From positions 1,139,501 through 1,203,500 of the forward strand of contig NZ_CP031963.1 of NCBI RefSeq assembly GCF_003443675.1: DNA of 64,000 bases. Direction: 5' to 3'. Of this stretch, positions 55,312-63,408 are shown in pieces. Below the pieces are notes generated by a model. That model ran no database searches. It had not been told where the DNA came from and worked only from the letters and a program-made list of their open reading frames with translations. The position numbers and the translations under genes were made by a program. This stretch comes from Aquimarina sp. BL5 (GTDB lineage: Bacteria; Bacteroidota; Bacteroidia; Flavobacteriales; Flavobacteriaceae). Every line of letters starts with the position of its first letter. Within the stretch, counting starts at the first letter, position 1.

Positions 55312-56142
55312 ATGACTATAGATTCGCATCAACATTTTTGGAAATACGAACCCGTAAAACATAGCTGGATTGATGATGATATGGCATCAATAAGAAAAGA
55401 TTTTTTGGTCGAAGATTTACAAAAAGTTTATAAAAAAAATAGTATTAATGGATGTATTGCTGTGCAAGCAGATCAAACTTTAGAGGAAACCGATTTTTTA
55501 ATCGATCTAGCTTCTAAAAACAGTTTTATAAAAGGAATTGTAGGTTGGGTAGATCTACGTTCTAAAAATATTAATGACATATTAAATCATTATAATCAAT
55601 TCCCGGCAGTAAAAGGGTTTAGACATGTTGTACAAGGAGAAGCAGATCATAATTTTCTATTACGTCCCGAATTTTTAAGAGGAATTTCGGCTTTAGAGAA
55701 ATATAATTTTACTTATGATATTTTGGTATTCCCTCATCAACTTGGAGCAGTATTGGAATTTGTGAAGCAATTCCCAAATCAAAAATTTGTCATAGACCAC
55801 ATTGCAAAACCATATATAAAAGATGGCTTTTATGATGGCTGGGCAACATTGATGTCAGCAATAGGAAAGCTTCCTAATGTGTATTGCAAATTATCTGGAA
55901 TTATTACGGAAGCCAATTACAAAACATGGACACCTCAACAAATTCAACCATATTTAGAATTGGTTTTGAAAGCATTCGGAGTAAAAAAAATCATGTTTGG
56001 TTCTGATTGGCCAGTATGTTTAGTTGCAGGAACATACCAAGAAGTAAAACAATTAATAATGGATTTTATAGCAGACTTAAGTTCCCAGGAACAGGCTAAT
56101 ATTTTAGGCGGAAATGCTATTCAATTTTATAACATAAATTAG
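55312..56142 (+). CDS. Sugar-1,5-lactonase of the amidohydrolase superfamily (L-fuconolactonase-like)
   Basis: A 276-residue metal-dependent TIM-barrel hydrolase of the COG3618 lactonase group. The metal motif is SHQHFW (H6, H8); FVIDHIAKP supplies a His and MFGSDWPVC the metal-binding Asp. Characterised relatives open L-fucono-, L-rhamnono- and L-galactono-lactones. Following an operon with LgoD and UxaB, and preceding an L-fucose-dehydrogenase-like SDR (6-base gap), it should hydrolyse L-galactono-1,5-lactone to L-galactonate. L-fuconolactone is the main alternative. Confidence 0.88.
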   Translation: MTIDSHQHFWKYEPVKHSWIDDDMASIRKDFLVEDLQKVYKKNSINGCIAVQADQTLEETDFLIDLASKNSFIKGIVGWVDLRSKNINDILNHYNQFPAVKGFRHVVQGEADHNFLLRPEFLRGISALEKYNFTYDILVFPHQLGAVLEFVKQFPNQKFVIDHIAKPYIKDGFYDGWATLMSAIGKLPNVYCKLSGIITEANYKTWTPQQIQPYLELVLKAFGVKKIMFGSDWPVCLVAGTYQEVKQLIMDFIADLSSQEQANILGGNAIQFYNIN

Positions 56143-56148
56143 AAAATA

Positions 56149-56940
56149 ATGGATTTAGGTTTAAAAGATAAAATAGTCGTAGTTACTGGTGCTGCTGGTA
56201 TAAAAGGAAGTATTGGAGAAACAATTGTAAATCATTTAGCAAACGAAGGCGCAATTCCTGTAATTGTTTGTAGAAATGATAGAGGTTTCGGATACGAAAA
56301 AGAACTACAAGATAGAGGAATTGATGCTTTATTTGTAAAAACAGATTTGTCTGATGCCGTACAAATTGAAACCGCTGTAAAAAAAATTGAAAAAAAATAT
56401 GGAAAAATCGATGCCTTAATTAATAATGTGGGTGTTAATGATGGTGCCGGATTAGACGCTTCCATTGATGATTTCATGTATTCTTTAAAATTAAATATGG
56501 TAAGCTATTTTGCTATGGTTAAGTATTGTTTACCCATGTTAAAAAAAGCAAAGGGAAACATCCTAAATATTGGTTCTAAAGTAGGATTAACCGGGCAAGG
56601 CGGAACTTCTGGTTACGCAGCTTCAAAAGGAGGTGTACTGGGACTAACAAGAGAGTGGGCTGTAGATTTAATAAAATTCGGTATTCGTTCTAACGCTATT
56701 ATCATTTCAGAGAGTTGGACTCCAGCCTATGACAATTGGATAAAAACACTAGAGAACGGAGAAGAAAAATTGAAATCTATTGTTAAGAAAATTCCATTAG
56801 AAAACAGAATGACCACACCCGCAGAAATTGCTGACCAATGTTTATTTACAATTTCTAATAAATCCTCGCATACTACGGGACAATTTATAACCGTAGATGG
56901 TGGCTATGTGCATTTAGATAGATCTTTATTAACAGAATAA
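56149..56940 (+). CDS. SDR-family L-fucose/L-galactose 1-dehydrogenase-like enzyme
   Basis: A 263-residue short-chain dehydrogenase. NAD-binding TGAAGIKGSIG; the NNAG motif reads NNVG, followed by VNDGAGLDAS; catalytic Y156 and K160 in GYAASKGG. The NDG-GL segment and TGQGGTSGYAASKGG are strongly reminiscent of bacterial L-fucose dehydrogenases. These also oxidise L-galactose and D-arabinose, which share stereochemistry at C2-C4. The product lactone would feed the adjacent lactonase. After its stop comes an 89-base gap with the shared CATTTGTTATATCAT element, so the FucP gene may start a new transcript. Confidence 0.85.
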   Translation: MDLGLKDKIVVVTGAAGIKGSIGETIVNHLANEGAIPVIVCRNDRGFGYEKELQDRGIDALFVKTDLSDAVQIETAVKKIEKKYGKIDALINNVGVNDGAGLDASIDDFMYSLKLNMVSYFAMVKYCLPMLKKAKGNILNIGSKVGLTGQGGTSGYAASKGGVLGLTREWAVDLIKFGIRSNAIIISESWTPAYDNWIKTLENGEEKLKSIVKKIPLENRMTTPAEIADQCLFTISNKSSHTTGQFITVDGGYVHLDRSLLTE

Positions 56941-56942
56941 AA

Positions 56943-56957
56943 CATTTGTTATATCAT
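56943..56957 (+). promoter_or_regulatory. Shared upstream element, copy 3 (CATTTGTTATATCAT)
   Basis: CATTTGTTATATCAT begins 87 bases before the FucP ATG and 2 bases after the SDR stop. It is followed by an imperfect inverted repeat, ACGAACCGAG (56963) with CTTGGGTCGT (56982). TAATCTTG at 56978 resembles the Bacteroidota -7 element with one mismatch, which would place the shared element near -40. Confidence 0.5.
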
Positions 56958-57029
56958 TTTAAACGAACCGAGTAATTTAATCTTGGGTCGTATGGTAAAT
57001 TGCAAACAAGCTAACCTAAATTAATTTTT

Positions 57030-58361
57030 ATGAGTAAACCAATAAAAATACCTGTAGTAAGAAAAGAATTATTATTTCCTTTTATCATAATTACCACGTT
57101 ATTTGCACTTTGGGGTATTGCAAACGATTTAACAAATCCGATGGTTTCGGCTTTTAAAAAAGTAATGCCAGAATTATCAAACACACAAGCATCACTTGTT
57201 CAGTTTGCATTCTATTTCGGCTATTTTTTCATGGCTTTACCGGCTGCATTATTTATAAGAAAGTTTAGTTATAAATCAGGAATTTTACTCGGTCTTACAC
57301 TATATGCTATTGGTGCATTTTTATTTTATCCTGCTGCAGCAAATGAAGAGTTTGTTTACTTCCTAGTTTCGTTGTGGGTTATCACCTGTGGATTAGCTTT
57401 TTTAGAAACTACATCTAATCCATTAATATTATCATTAGGAGATAAAGAAACATCTACACAGCGATTGAATTTAGCACAAGCTTTTAACCCAATAGGTTCT
57501 TTAACAGGGATGATTATTGCGCAATTATTTGTAATTGATGCCTTACGCTCAGATGATTATACAACTGAAGCATATAATGCATTAACCTCGGAAGAACTTG
57601 CGGCGGTTAGAGAAAATGATTTAGGTATCATTAGTATCCCTTATATAGGATTGGGAATTTTTGTATTAATTATTCTTGCTATTATTTTTTTTACAAAAAT
57701 ACCTGTAAAAGCTGAAGATAATAAATTGAGTTTAAAAGAATCATTTAATAAGCTATTTGCAAACAGAAACTATTTACAAGGCGTTGTTACACAAGCTTTT
57801 TATGTAGGGGCACAAATTATGTGCTGGACGTACATTTTTCAGTATGTAGATAATTTAAATGAAACATATGGTTGGGAATTAACAGCCACCTATTATAATG
57901 TTGCTGCTATGATTTCATTTTTAATAGGAAGATGGATTGGTACTGCTTTAATGAAATCTATCAATCCTTCAAAATTATTAATGTTGTTTGGAATTGGAGG
58001 TGTACTAAGTAGTTTAGGAGCAATTCTATTGCCTGGAATGGCTGGATTAATTTCTCTTGTAGCTATTTCAGTTTTCATGTCTATAATGTTTCCTACTATT
58101 TATGGTATTGCGTTAAAAGATATGGGAGATGAGGCTAAAATTGGTTCTGCAGGGCTAGTAATGGCAATTGTTGGTGGTGCATTAATGCCTGTTTTACAAG
58201 GGAGTATTTTAGATTGGGGAGGCACAGGCTTTGCTGACAAAAAAATACTTGGATTTATTCCCGAAATAAATTTCTCGTTTATTCTTCCACTAATTTGCCT
58301 CGCTGTCGTCGCTTTTTACGGCTTTAGTACTATAAAAATTTCAAAAAAAGAATTAAAATAA
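57030..58361 (+). CDS. fucP: FucP-type L-fucose/L-galactose:H+ symporter
   Basis: A 443-residue inner-membrane transporter of the major facilitator superfamily with about twelve helices. FALWGIANDLTNPMV (D33) and GLAFLETTSNP (E126) correspond to the proton- and sugar-binding Asp and Glu of E. coli FucP. FucP also carries L-galactose and D-arabinose, so it fits import of L-galactose released by GH29. It is the last import step before the cytoplasmic oxidative pathway encoded just upstream. The mutarotase gene starts 4 bases after its stop. Confidence 0.93.
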   Translation: MSKPIKIPVVRKELLFPFIIITTLFALWGIANDLTNPMVSAFKKVMPELSNTQASLVQFAFYFGYFFMALPAALFIRKFSYKSGILLGLTLYAIGAFLFYPAAANEEFVYFLVSLWVITCGLAFLETTSNPLILSLGDKETSTQRLNLAQAFNPIGSLTGMIIAQLFVIDALRSDDYTTEAYNALTSEELAAVRENDLGIISIPYIGLGIFVLIILAIIFFTKIPVKAEDNKLSLKESFNKLFANRNYLQGVVTQAFYVGAQIMCWTYIFQYVDNLNETYGWELTATYYNVAAMISFLIGRWIGTALMKSINPSKLLMLFGIGGVLSSLGAILLPGMAGLISLVAISVFMSIMFPTIYGIALKDMGDEAKIGSAGLVMAIVGGALMPVLQGSILDWGGTGFADKKILGFIPEINFSFILPLICLAVVAFYGFSTIKISKKELK

Positions 58362-58365
58362 AATA

Positions 58366-58713
58366 ATGAGTACAAAGAGACATTGTTTTTCATGCGATTT
58401 AAAAGATGATTCTAAATTAATCGCTGAGTATAAAAAATATCATGCAGCGGGTAATGCCTGGCCGGAAATTACCAAAAGTATTAAAGATGCGGGTGTTATT
58501 GATATGGAAATTTACCTAACAGGAAACCGTATGTTCATGATCATGGAGGTCGATGAAACCTTTGATTCCGAAAAGAAAGCTAAAATGGATGCTAACAATC
58601 CTAAAGTACAAGAATGGGAAAGTCTTATGTGGGATTACCAACAAGAGCTTCCTTGGGCAAAGGATGGAGAAAAGTGGATTGCACTTGAAAAAATTTTTAA
58701 GCTTGATAATTAA
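58366..58713 (+). CDS. rhaM: L-rhamnose mutarotase-family protein (RhaM/DUF718)
   Basis: A 115-residue ferredoxin-like protein. CFSCDLKDD, H26 in the YHAAGNAWPEI segment and the Trp-rich C-terminus (WESLMWDYQQELPWAKDGEKW) match the rhamnose mutarotase family, which interconverts alpha and beta anomers. Directly after fucP and a 1-dehydrogenase, it would supply the anomer that the dehydrogenase prefers, for L-galactose or L-fucose rather than rhamnose. It is followed by a long nested inverted repeat. The gene symbol reflects family, not proven substrate. Confidence 0.85.
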   Translation: MSTKRHCFSCDLKDDSKLIAEYKKYHAAGNAWPEITKSIKDAGVIDMEIYLTGNRMFMIMEVDETFDSEKKAKMDANNPKVQEWESLMWDYQQELPWAKDGEKWIALEKIFKLDN

Positions 58714-58730
58714 CATCACGTAGTATTCTA

Positions 58731-58876
58731 CATAAAAGAGCCTGTCTGAAAAGTATTGTATTCCTGTCAAACTGAGTCTGTCGAAGTTTTTAATGTCTTG
58801 ATTTTCAAAATGTCTTCGACAAGCTCAGACTGACAATCCAGAATTTCTTATACTTTTCAGACAGCCTCTTTTTATG
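58731..58876. repeat. Nested long inverted repeat between convergent genes
   Basis: The outer arms (58731-58756 and 58850-58876) are complementary over about 26 bases with one mismatch and one extra base; they carry a T-run after CTC on each strand. Inside, TGTCAAACTGAGTCTGTCG (from 58765) pairs with the inverted CGACAAGCTCAGACTGACA (to 58835) with a few mismatches. The inner GAGCTTGTCGAAG-type sequence resembles a repeat that is common between genes in Flavobacteriaceae. It probably also ends transcription of both the mutarotase and the HTCS genes. Confidence 0.75.
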
Positions 58877-58887
58877 TATTCTAAGAA

Positions 58888-61800
58888 TTACTCCTCCTCA
58901 TCTTTTGTTTCTTTCTTTTTTACGCTTTGCCTTACATATTCACTCGGTATCACACCAAACTGTTTCTTAAAGCATTTTGCAAAGTATGATGCGGTATTAA
59001 AACCTGTCATATACATAATTTCCTTTACAGAATAATCACTTTTTTCAAATAACTGGACAGCACGTTTTAATCTAATATTTCTTATAAATTCACTTGACGA
59101 TAATCCTGTAATTTCCTTAAACTTAAGATATATATTACTTCGACTTAATCCCATTTCTTTCACTAACATTTCTACGCTAAAATCAGTATTCATCATATGT
59201 TTTTCTACAATTTCTATCGCTTGTTGTAAAAACTTCTCATCTAGCGTAGTAACTGTAACATCTTTTGGTTGAAAAGTAATATTTTTATTAAACGTATTTC
59301 TTAGTTTTTCTCTATAGTCTAAAGTGTTTTTCAGTTTTAATTCTAATAGCTCTATATCGAATGGTTTTCTTATATAGCCATCTGCACCAATTTGTCGACC
59401 TTCTATCTCAGATTCTTGGGATAATTTTGCCGTTAACATAATAACAGGAATATGACTAGTCTCTTTATTAGATTTTACTTTCTTACAAAATTCTATACCA
59501 TCCATTACCGGCATTACTAGATCAGTTATAATAACATTTGGTAGTAATTTATTTGCTATTTCGAATCCCTTTTTTCCATTATCTGCTTCGTAAATAACAT
59601 ATCTTTCGCTTAGCGCTTGTTTTAAGAAATTTCTAATATCTGCATTGTCATCAACAACTAATAATACTGGTAAACTTGATTTCTCTTTAGCCAAATTTAA
59701 GTCCACTAATTCATCATTAATGCTAATTGCCATTGAATCTAGTTCGGAAGTACGTACTTTATAATCACTGTCTGATTTATGTTTACAAGTTATTTCTGGA
59801 ATATCTAAGTAAGCTTCTTTTTCAAAAGGTAAGTTAACTGTGAATACTGTTCCCTTCTTTTTATTACTTTTTACTTTTATTTTTCCTTGGTGTAATTCTA
59901 CAATATCTTTAACATAAGATAAGCCAATGCCAACTCCTTTAAGATTGTTTTTTACATTTTCATTTTCTGTATAAAAACGCTTAAAAATATTATTCAATTT
60001 TTCCTCATCAATGACATCACCAGAGTTTTTAACTTTTATTATAACATCATATAACTCTTTAGTACTTTCTTCTTCTGTATTTTTATTTTGAGGTTTTCGC
60101 TTGGCAAGAGATACATCTATCTTTATTTCCCCTTTTTGAGGTGTAAACTTAAAAGCATTTGACAATAAATTATTCATTATCTTTTCTAAAGCATCATGAT
60201 CAAACCAAGTGATTATTTTTTCATCAGAAAAATCAAAACTAAATATTATCTGATTCTTGTGTGCTAGAAACTGAAATGGTTCGCATACTTCTTTTATAAA
60301 AGAAATAATATTACTTTTCCTCATTACAAGACGCATTTTACCTTGATTAACTTTTCTAAAATCGAGTAATTGATTTACTAACCTCAATAAATAATCACTG
60401 TTTTTTTGCATAAGTCCGTATTGCTCTTGTCGGACTTCTTCGCTTATGTCTTTGTCATTTTTTTGAAGATATTTTAATGGCCCTTTTATCAGGGTTAAAG
60501 GTGTTCTTAGTTCGTGAGAAATATTTGTAAAAAACTCTAACTTAACACGTTGAAATTCTTCATATTTCTCTTTATCCAAATGTTCTAATTCTAATTGATG
60601 TTTCTTTGTGGTCTTAATTATAGTAAATCTTCTAAATAATAATAACAAACCTATGATCATTAAGCCATAAATAAAATAGGCCAAGTTTGTTCTCCAAAAA
60701 GGTGGGATTACTTTTATTTTAATTTCTGTAGGTGATGAATCCCATACGCCATCATTATTAGAGGCTTTAACTTTTAATGTATAGGTGTTAGGTTCTAAGT
60801 TTGTATACGTGGCATATCGATTTTCTGAAGTAGTATAAATCCAATTTTTATTAAAACCTTCGAGCATATAAGCATAATTATTTTTACCTGGTGCTGCAAA
60901 GTGTAGTGCTGCAAACTCAAACGAAAAACTATTTTCCTTATACTTAAGCTGTATCTCATCTGTAGCTGTCAATGTTTGTTCAAGGATCACCCGACCATTT
61001 ATTTCTTGACCAACTTTAATAGGTTTATTAGAGATTGTTAGATTCGTTATTACAGTTTCTGCTTCGTAAGAGTTATCTTGGATGGCTTCAGGGTAAAATG
61101 AATTGAACCCATTTATACCTCCAAATAAAAGTTCTCCATTTTTTCGTTTTAAGCGTGCTAATTCCTGAAACTCATTACTCTGTAATCCATCATTACTATT
61201 GTAATTTTTAAACGTACCATTAGAAACATTAAACTTAGACAACCCTTTATTTGTTGACACCCAAAGGTTTTTTTTATCATCCTCCAGAATACCTTTAATT
61301 ACATTATTTGGTAATCCATCTTCTATCTTATAACTAAGAAATATATTTTCTTTTCCATCTTTGGTTTTAACAAGTTTATTTAGTCCGCCTCCTAAGGTTC
61401 CTATCCATAAATCTCCTAAACTATTTTCAAATAATTCTAAAATATAGTTATGACTTATACTGTTCTCATCCGAAGGAATGTGCCTGTATATATCAAACCT
61501 AGGGTTTTCTTTATACTTTTCTTTTGCATTTAGCTTAGATAAACCATCTGCGGTAGCAAACCAAATATTACCATTTTTATCTTCAATAATATTTCTAATG
61601 ATATTACTTGAAATACTTAATGAATCTAATCTATTTTTAGATAGAATATCCTTTTTGTAAGAATTGGTTTGATTATTATATAACCACCTATTCACACCAG
61701 AATCATAGGTCCCAATCCACAGATTTTTATCTTTATCTTCTAATAAAGAAAACACACTTCCAGAGATTTCGTCTAAACTCTCAATATCTGTCTCCTCAAC

Positions 61801-63162
61801 ATTTTCAGGATTGGTTATATCTAATTGATAAAAACTAGGACTATCTTCTGCTCCAATTAATAGTAGTTTTCTGTTATTACGTTCTATTTCAATGGTTACA
61901 AAAGGTTTTGGTATTGTTGTGTAGTTTTTAAATCCATTATAAATATTTTCACTTTCAGATTTAGGCAGCATGTTTAGCCCACCACCTTCAGTACCTACCC
62001 ATAAGCTTCCATTACTATCTTCAAATATGGACCGAATCTTATCATAACTTAAGCTATTAGGATTTGAGGTTTTCTTTATATGGTTAAATTGCTTTCGCTC
62101 CGGGTCAAACTTATTTACACCACCTCCGTTTGTACCTACCCAAATAACTCCAGTATGGTCCTTATATAAAGATTTTACAATGTTTTTACTTAAACTGTAA
62201 GGATCTCTGGGATTATAAGCATACAGGTTAACAAATTTAGGGATAGTGTCTCTCCCTGTATTGTCTAAATGTAGCAAACCGCTATTTGTTCCAACCCAGA
62301 TATTATTATTTTCAATAAGTATATTTTTAGTAAACCCAGGGTAAATTTCATCAACTTTAGTTGAGTGGTTTCGATCCAAAATGAACAGTCCATTATTGGT
62401 TCCAATGATTAATCTTCCAAAAGTATCTTCATTAATACTTCTAACTGTAGAATCGGGTAAACCAATTTCTTTATTCATTAATTTGAAATGAAACTGACCA
62501 AAATCATCTTTTGAAAACTTATATAATCCTTGAGTTCCGCCAGCCCAAATTTGGTTTTCACTATCTTCGAAAATAGCATATACCGTATTCCTTCCAAAGC
62601 TATTCGACTGGTTATTTGTATTCAACAAAAAATGTTGAAATTTAATTTCGTCTAGTGGCACCTTTAAATCAACTAAATCTAAACCTTTAATTGTCCCAAC
62701 CCATAAACGGTTTAATCTGTCTTTGTATAATGTATTTATATGGTTACTTGCTAAACTATTCAGGTTTTTATCATCATGTACAAAATGTGTAAACTTCTCT
62801 AAGGATTTATCAAAATGATTTAATCCATTTCCAGTTGTTCCAATCCATAAATTGCCATATTCATCTCCTGTTAAGGCATATATTAAGTTACTACTAATGC
62901 TATTAGGTGTACGCGTATCTGGCGTGAAGATTTCAAAATTATAACCATCATATTTATTTAAGCCTTCATGTGTAGCAAACCACATGAACTTTTCATCATC
63001 CTGATAAATACTATTAATATCACTTTGAGAAAGACCATCTTCTGTTGTTATATGATCAAATTGAATTGTGTTTTGCGCTTCGCTACGCTTTATATTAATT
63101 AAAAAGACTAAGACAAAAAAACAAAAATGATTTACCAAAAGTCTGTTTGAGAATAGATACAT
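58888..63162 (-). CDS. Hybrid two-component system sensor/regulator (HTCS)
   Basis: A 1424-residue one-protein signalling system. Signal peptide to ~residue 30, then ~14 two-component propeller repeats (many GNLWIGT/GVNKFD-type blades, residues ~35-700), a Y_Y_Y domain (~740-810), a membrane helix (~823-845), HisKA with H883 (ISHELRTP), HATPase, a receiver domain with D1214 (ITDLVMPVMDG) and a C-terminal AraC HTH (~1327-1408, SRSNIYLKF ... GFNTASYFAKCF). The periplasmic propeller binds an oligosaccharide and the HTH switches on the cognate locus. It is convergent with the fucP unit and divergent from the xylulokinase, so either may be its target. Confidence 0.95.
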   Translation of the reverse strand: MYLFSNRLLVNHFCFFVLVFLINIKRSEAQNTIQFDHITTEDGLSQSDINSIYQDDEKFMWFATHEGLNKYDGYNFEIFTPDTRTPNSISSNLIYALTGDEYGNLWIGTTGNGLNHFDKSLEKFTHFVHDDKNLNSLASNHINTLYKDRLNRLWVGTIKGLDLVDLKVPLDEIKFQHFLLNTNNQSNSFGRNTVYAIFEDSENQIWAGGTQGLYKFSKDDFGQFHFKLMNKEIGLPDSTVRSINEDTFGRLIIGTNNGLFILDRNHSTKVDEIYPGFTKNILIENNNIWVGTNSGLLHLDNTGRDTIPKFVNLYAYNPRDPYSLSKNIVKSLYKDHTGVIWVGTNGGGVNKFDPERKQFNHIKKTSNPNSLSYDKIRSIFEDSNGSLWVGTEGGGLNMLPKSESENIYNGFKNYTTIPKPFVTIEIERNNRKLLLIGAEDSPSFYQLDITNPENVEETDIESLDEISGSVFSLLEDKDKNLWIGTYDSGVNRWLYNNQTNSYKKDILSKNRLDSLSISSNIIRNIIEDKNGNIWFATADGLSKLNAKEKYKENPRFDIYRHIPSDENSISHNYILELFENSLGDLWIGTLGGGLNKLVKTKDGKENIFLSYKIEDGLPNNVIKGILEDDKKNLWVSTNKGLSKFNVSNGTFKNYNSNDGLQSNEFQELARLKRKNGELLFGGINGFNSFYPEAIQDNSYEAETVITNLTISNKPIKVGQEINGRVILEQTLTATDEIQLKYKENSFSFEFAALHFAAPGKNNYAYMLEGFNKNWIYTTSENRYATYTNLEPNTYTLKVKASNNDGVWDSSPTEIKIKVIPPFWRTNLAYFIYGLMIIGLLLLFRRFTIIKTTKKHQLELEHLDKEKYEEFQRVKLEFFTNISHELRTPLTLIKGPLKYLQKNDKDISEEVRQEQYGLMQKNSDYLLRLVNQLLDFRKVNQGKMRLVMRKSNIISFIKEVCEPFQFLAHKNQIIFSFDFSDEKIITWFDHDALEKIMNNLLSNAFKFTPQKGEIKIDVSLAKRKPQNKNTEEESTKELYDVIIKVKNSGDVIDEEKLNNIFKRFYTENENVKNNLKGVGIGLSYVKDIVELHQGKIKVKSNKKKGTVFTVNLPFEKEAYLDIPEITCKHKSDSDYKVRTSELDSMAISINDELVDLNLAKEKSSLPVLLVVDDNADIRNFLKQALSERYVIYEADNGKKGFEIANKLLPNVIITDLVMPVMDGIEFCKKVKSNKETSHIPVIMLTAKLSQESEIEGRQIGADGYIRKPFDIELLELKLKNTLDYREKLRNTFNKNITFQPKDVTVTTLDEKFLQQAIEIVEKHMMNTDFSVEMLVKEMGLSRSNIYLKFKEITGLSSSEFIRNIRLKRAVQLFEKSDYSVKEIMYMTGFNTASYFAKCFKKQFGVIPSEYVRQSVKKKETKDEEE

Positions 63163-63222
63163 AAATTAATTAAAAAAATTTTCTAAATATACCAAATTTG
63201 AACCAGTATCTAATGCCATATA

Positions 63223-63238
63223 ATAGTTTTGAAACTAT
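63223..63238. repeat. Palindrome in HTCS-xylulokinase intergenic region
   Basis: ATAGTTTTGAAACTAT has 7-base perfect arms around a TG centre and lies 61 bases before the HTCS start. It is a plausible operator for a dimeric regulator; no partner is shown. Confidence 0.4.
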
Positions 63239-63362
63239 ATAAATTATAAAATTATTTTAAGACTAATACAACATTTGTTTTGCTTTTAACACCATCTGTA
63301 GTATCGATGTTGAATCAAATAAAATATCTTTATCTTTCTTAAAATTAACTATCGAATTACTC

Positions 63363-63391
63363 GAACTGTAAACTAATTACAGTTCTTTTTT
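63363..63391 (+). terminator. Intrinsic-terminator-like hairpin in the xylulokinase leader
   Basis: GAACTGTAA (63363-63371) pairs perfectly with TTACAGTTC (63377-63385), loop 5 bases, followed directly by six Ts. It lies 18 bases before the TTG start of the kinase. With no plus-strand gene upstream since 58713, its likely role is attenuation of the kinase transcript rather than ending another gene. It could alternatively be a repressor operator. Confidence 0.6.
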
Positions 63392-63408
63392 CATTAAAAA
63401 AAAATTAA

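Noticed and set aside
63269..63312. CAACAT...ATGTTG stem in the xylulokinase leader
   Set aside because: Only six pairs around a 32-base loop; expected by chance in AT-rich sequence.
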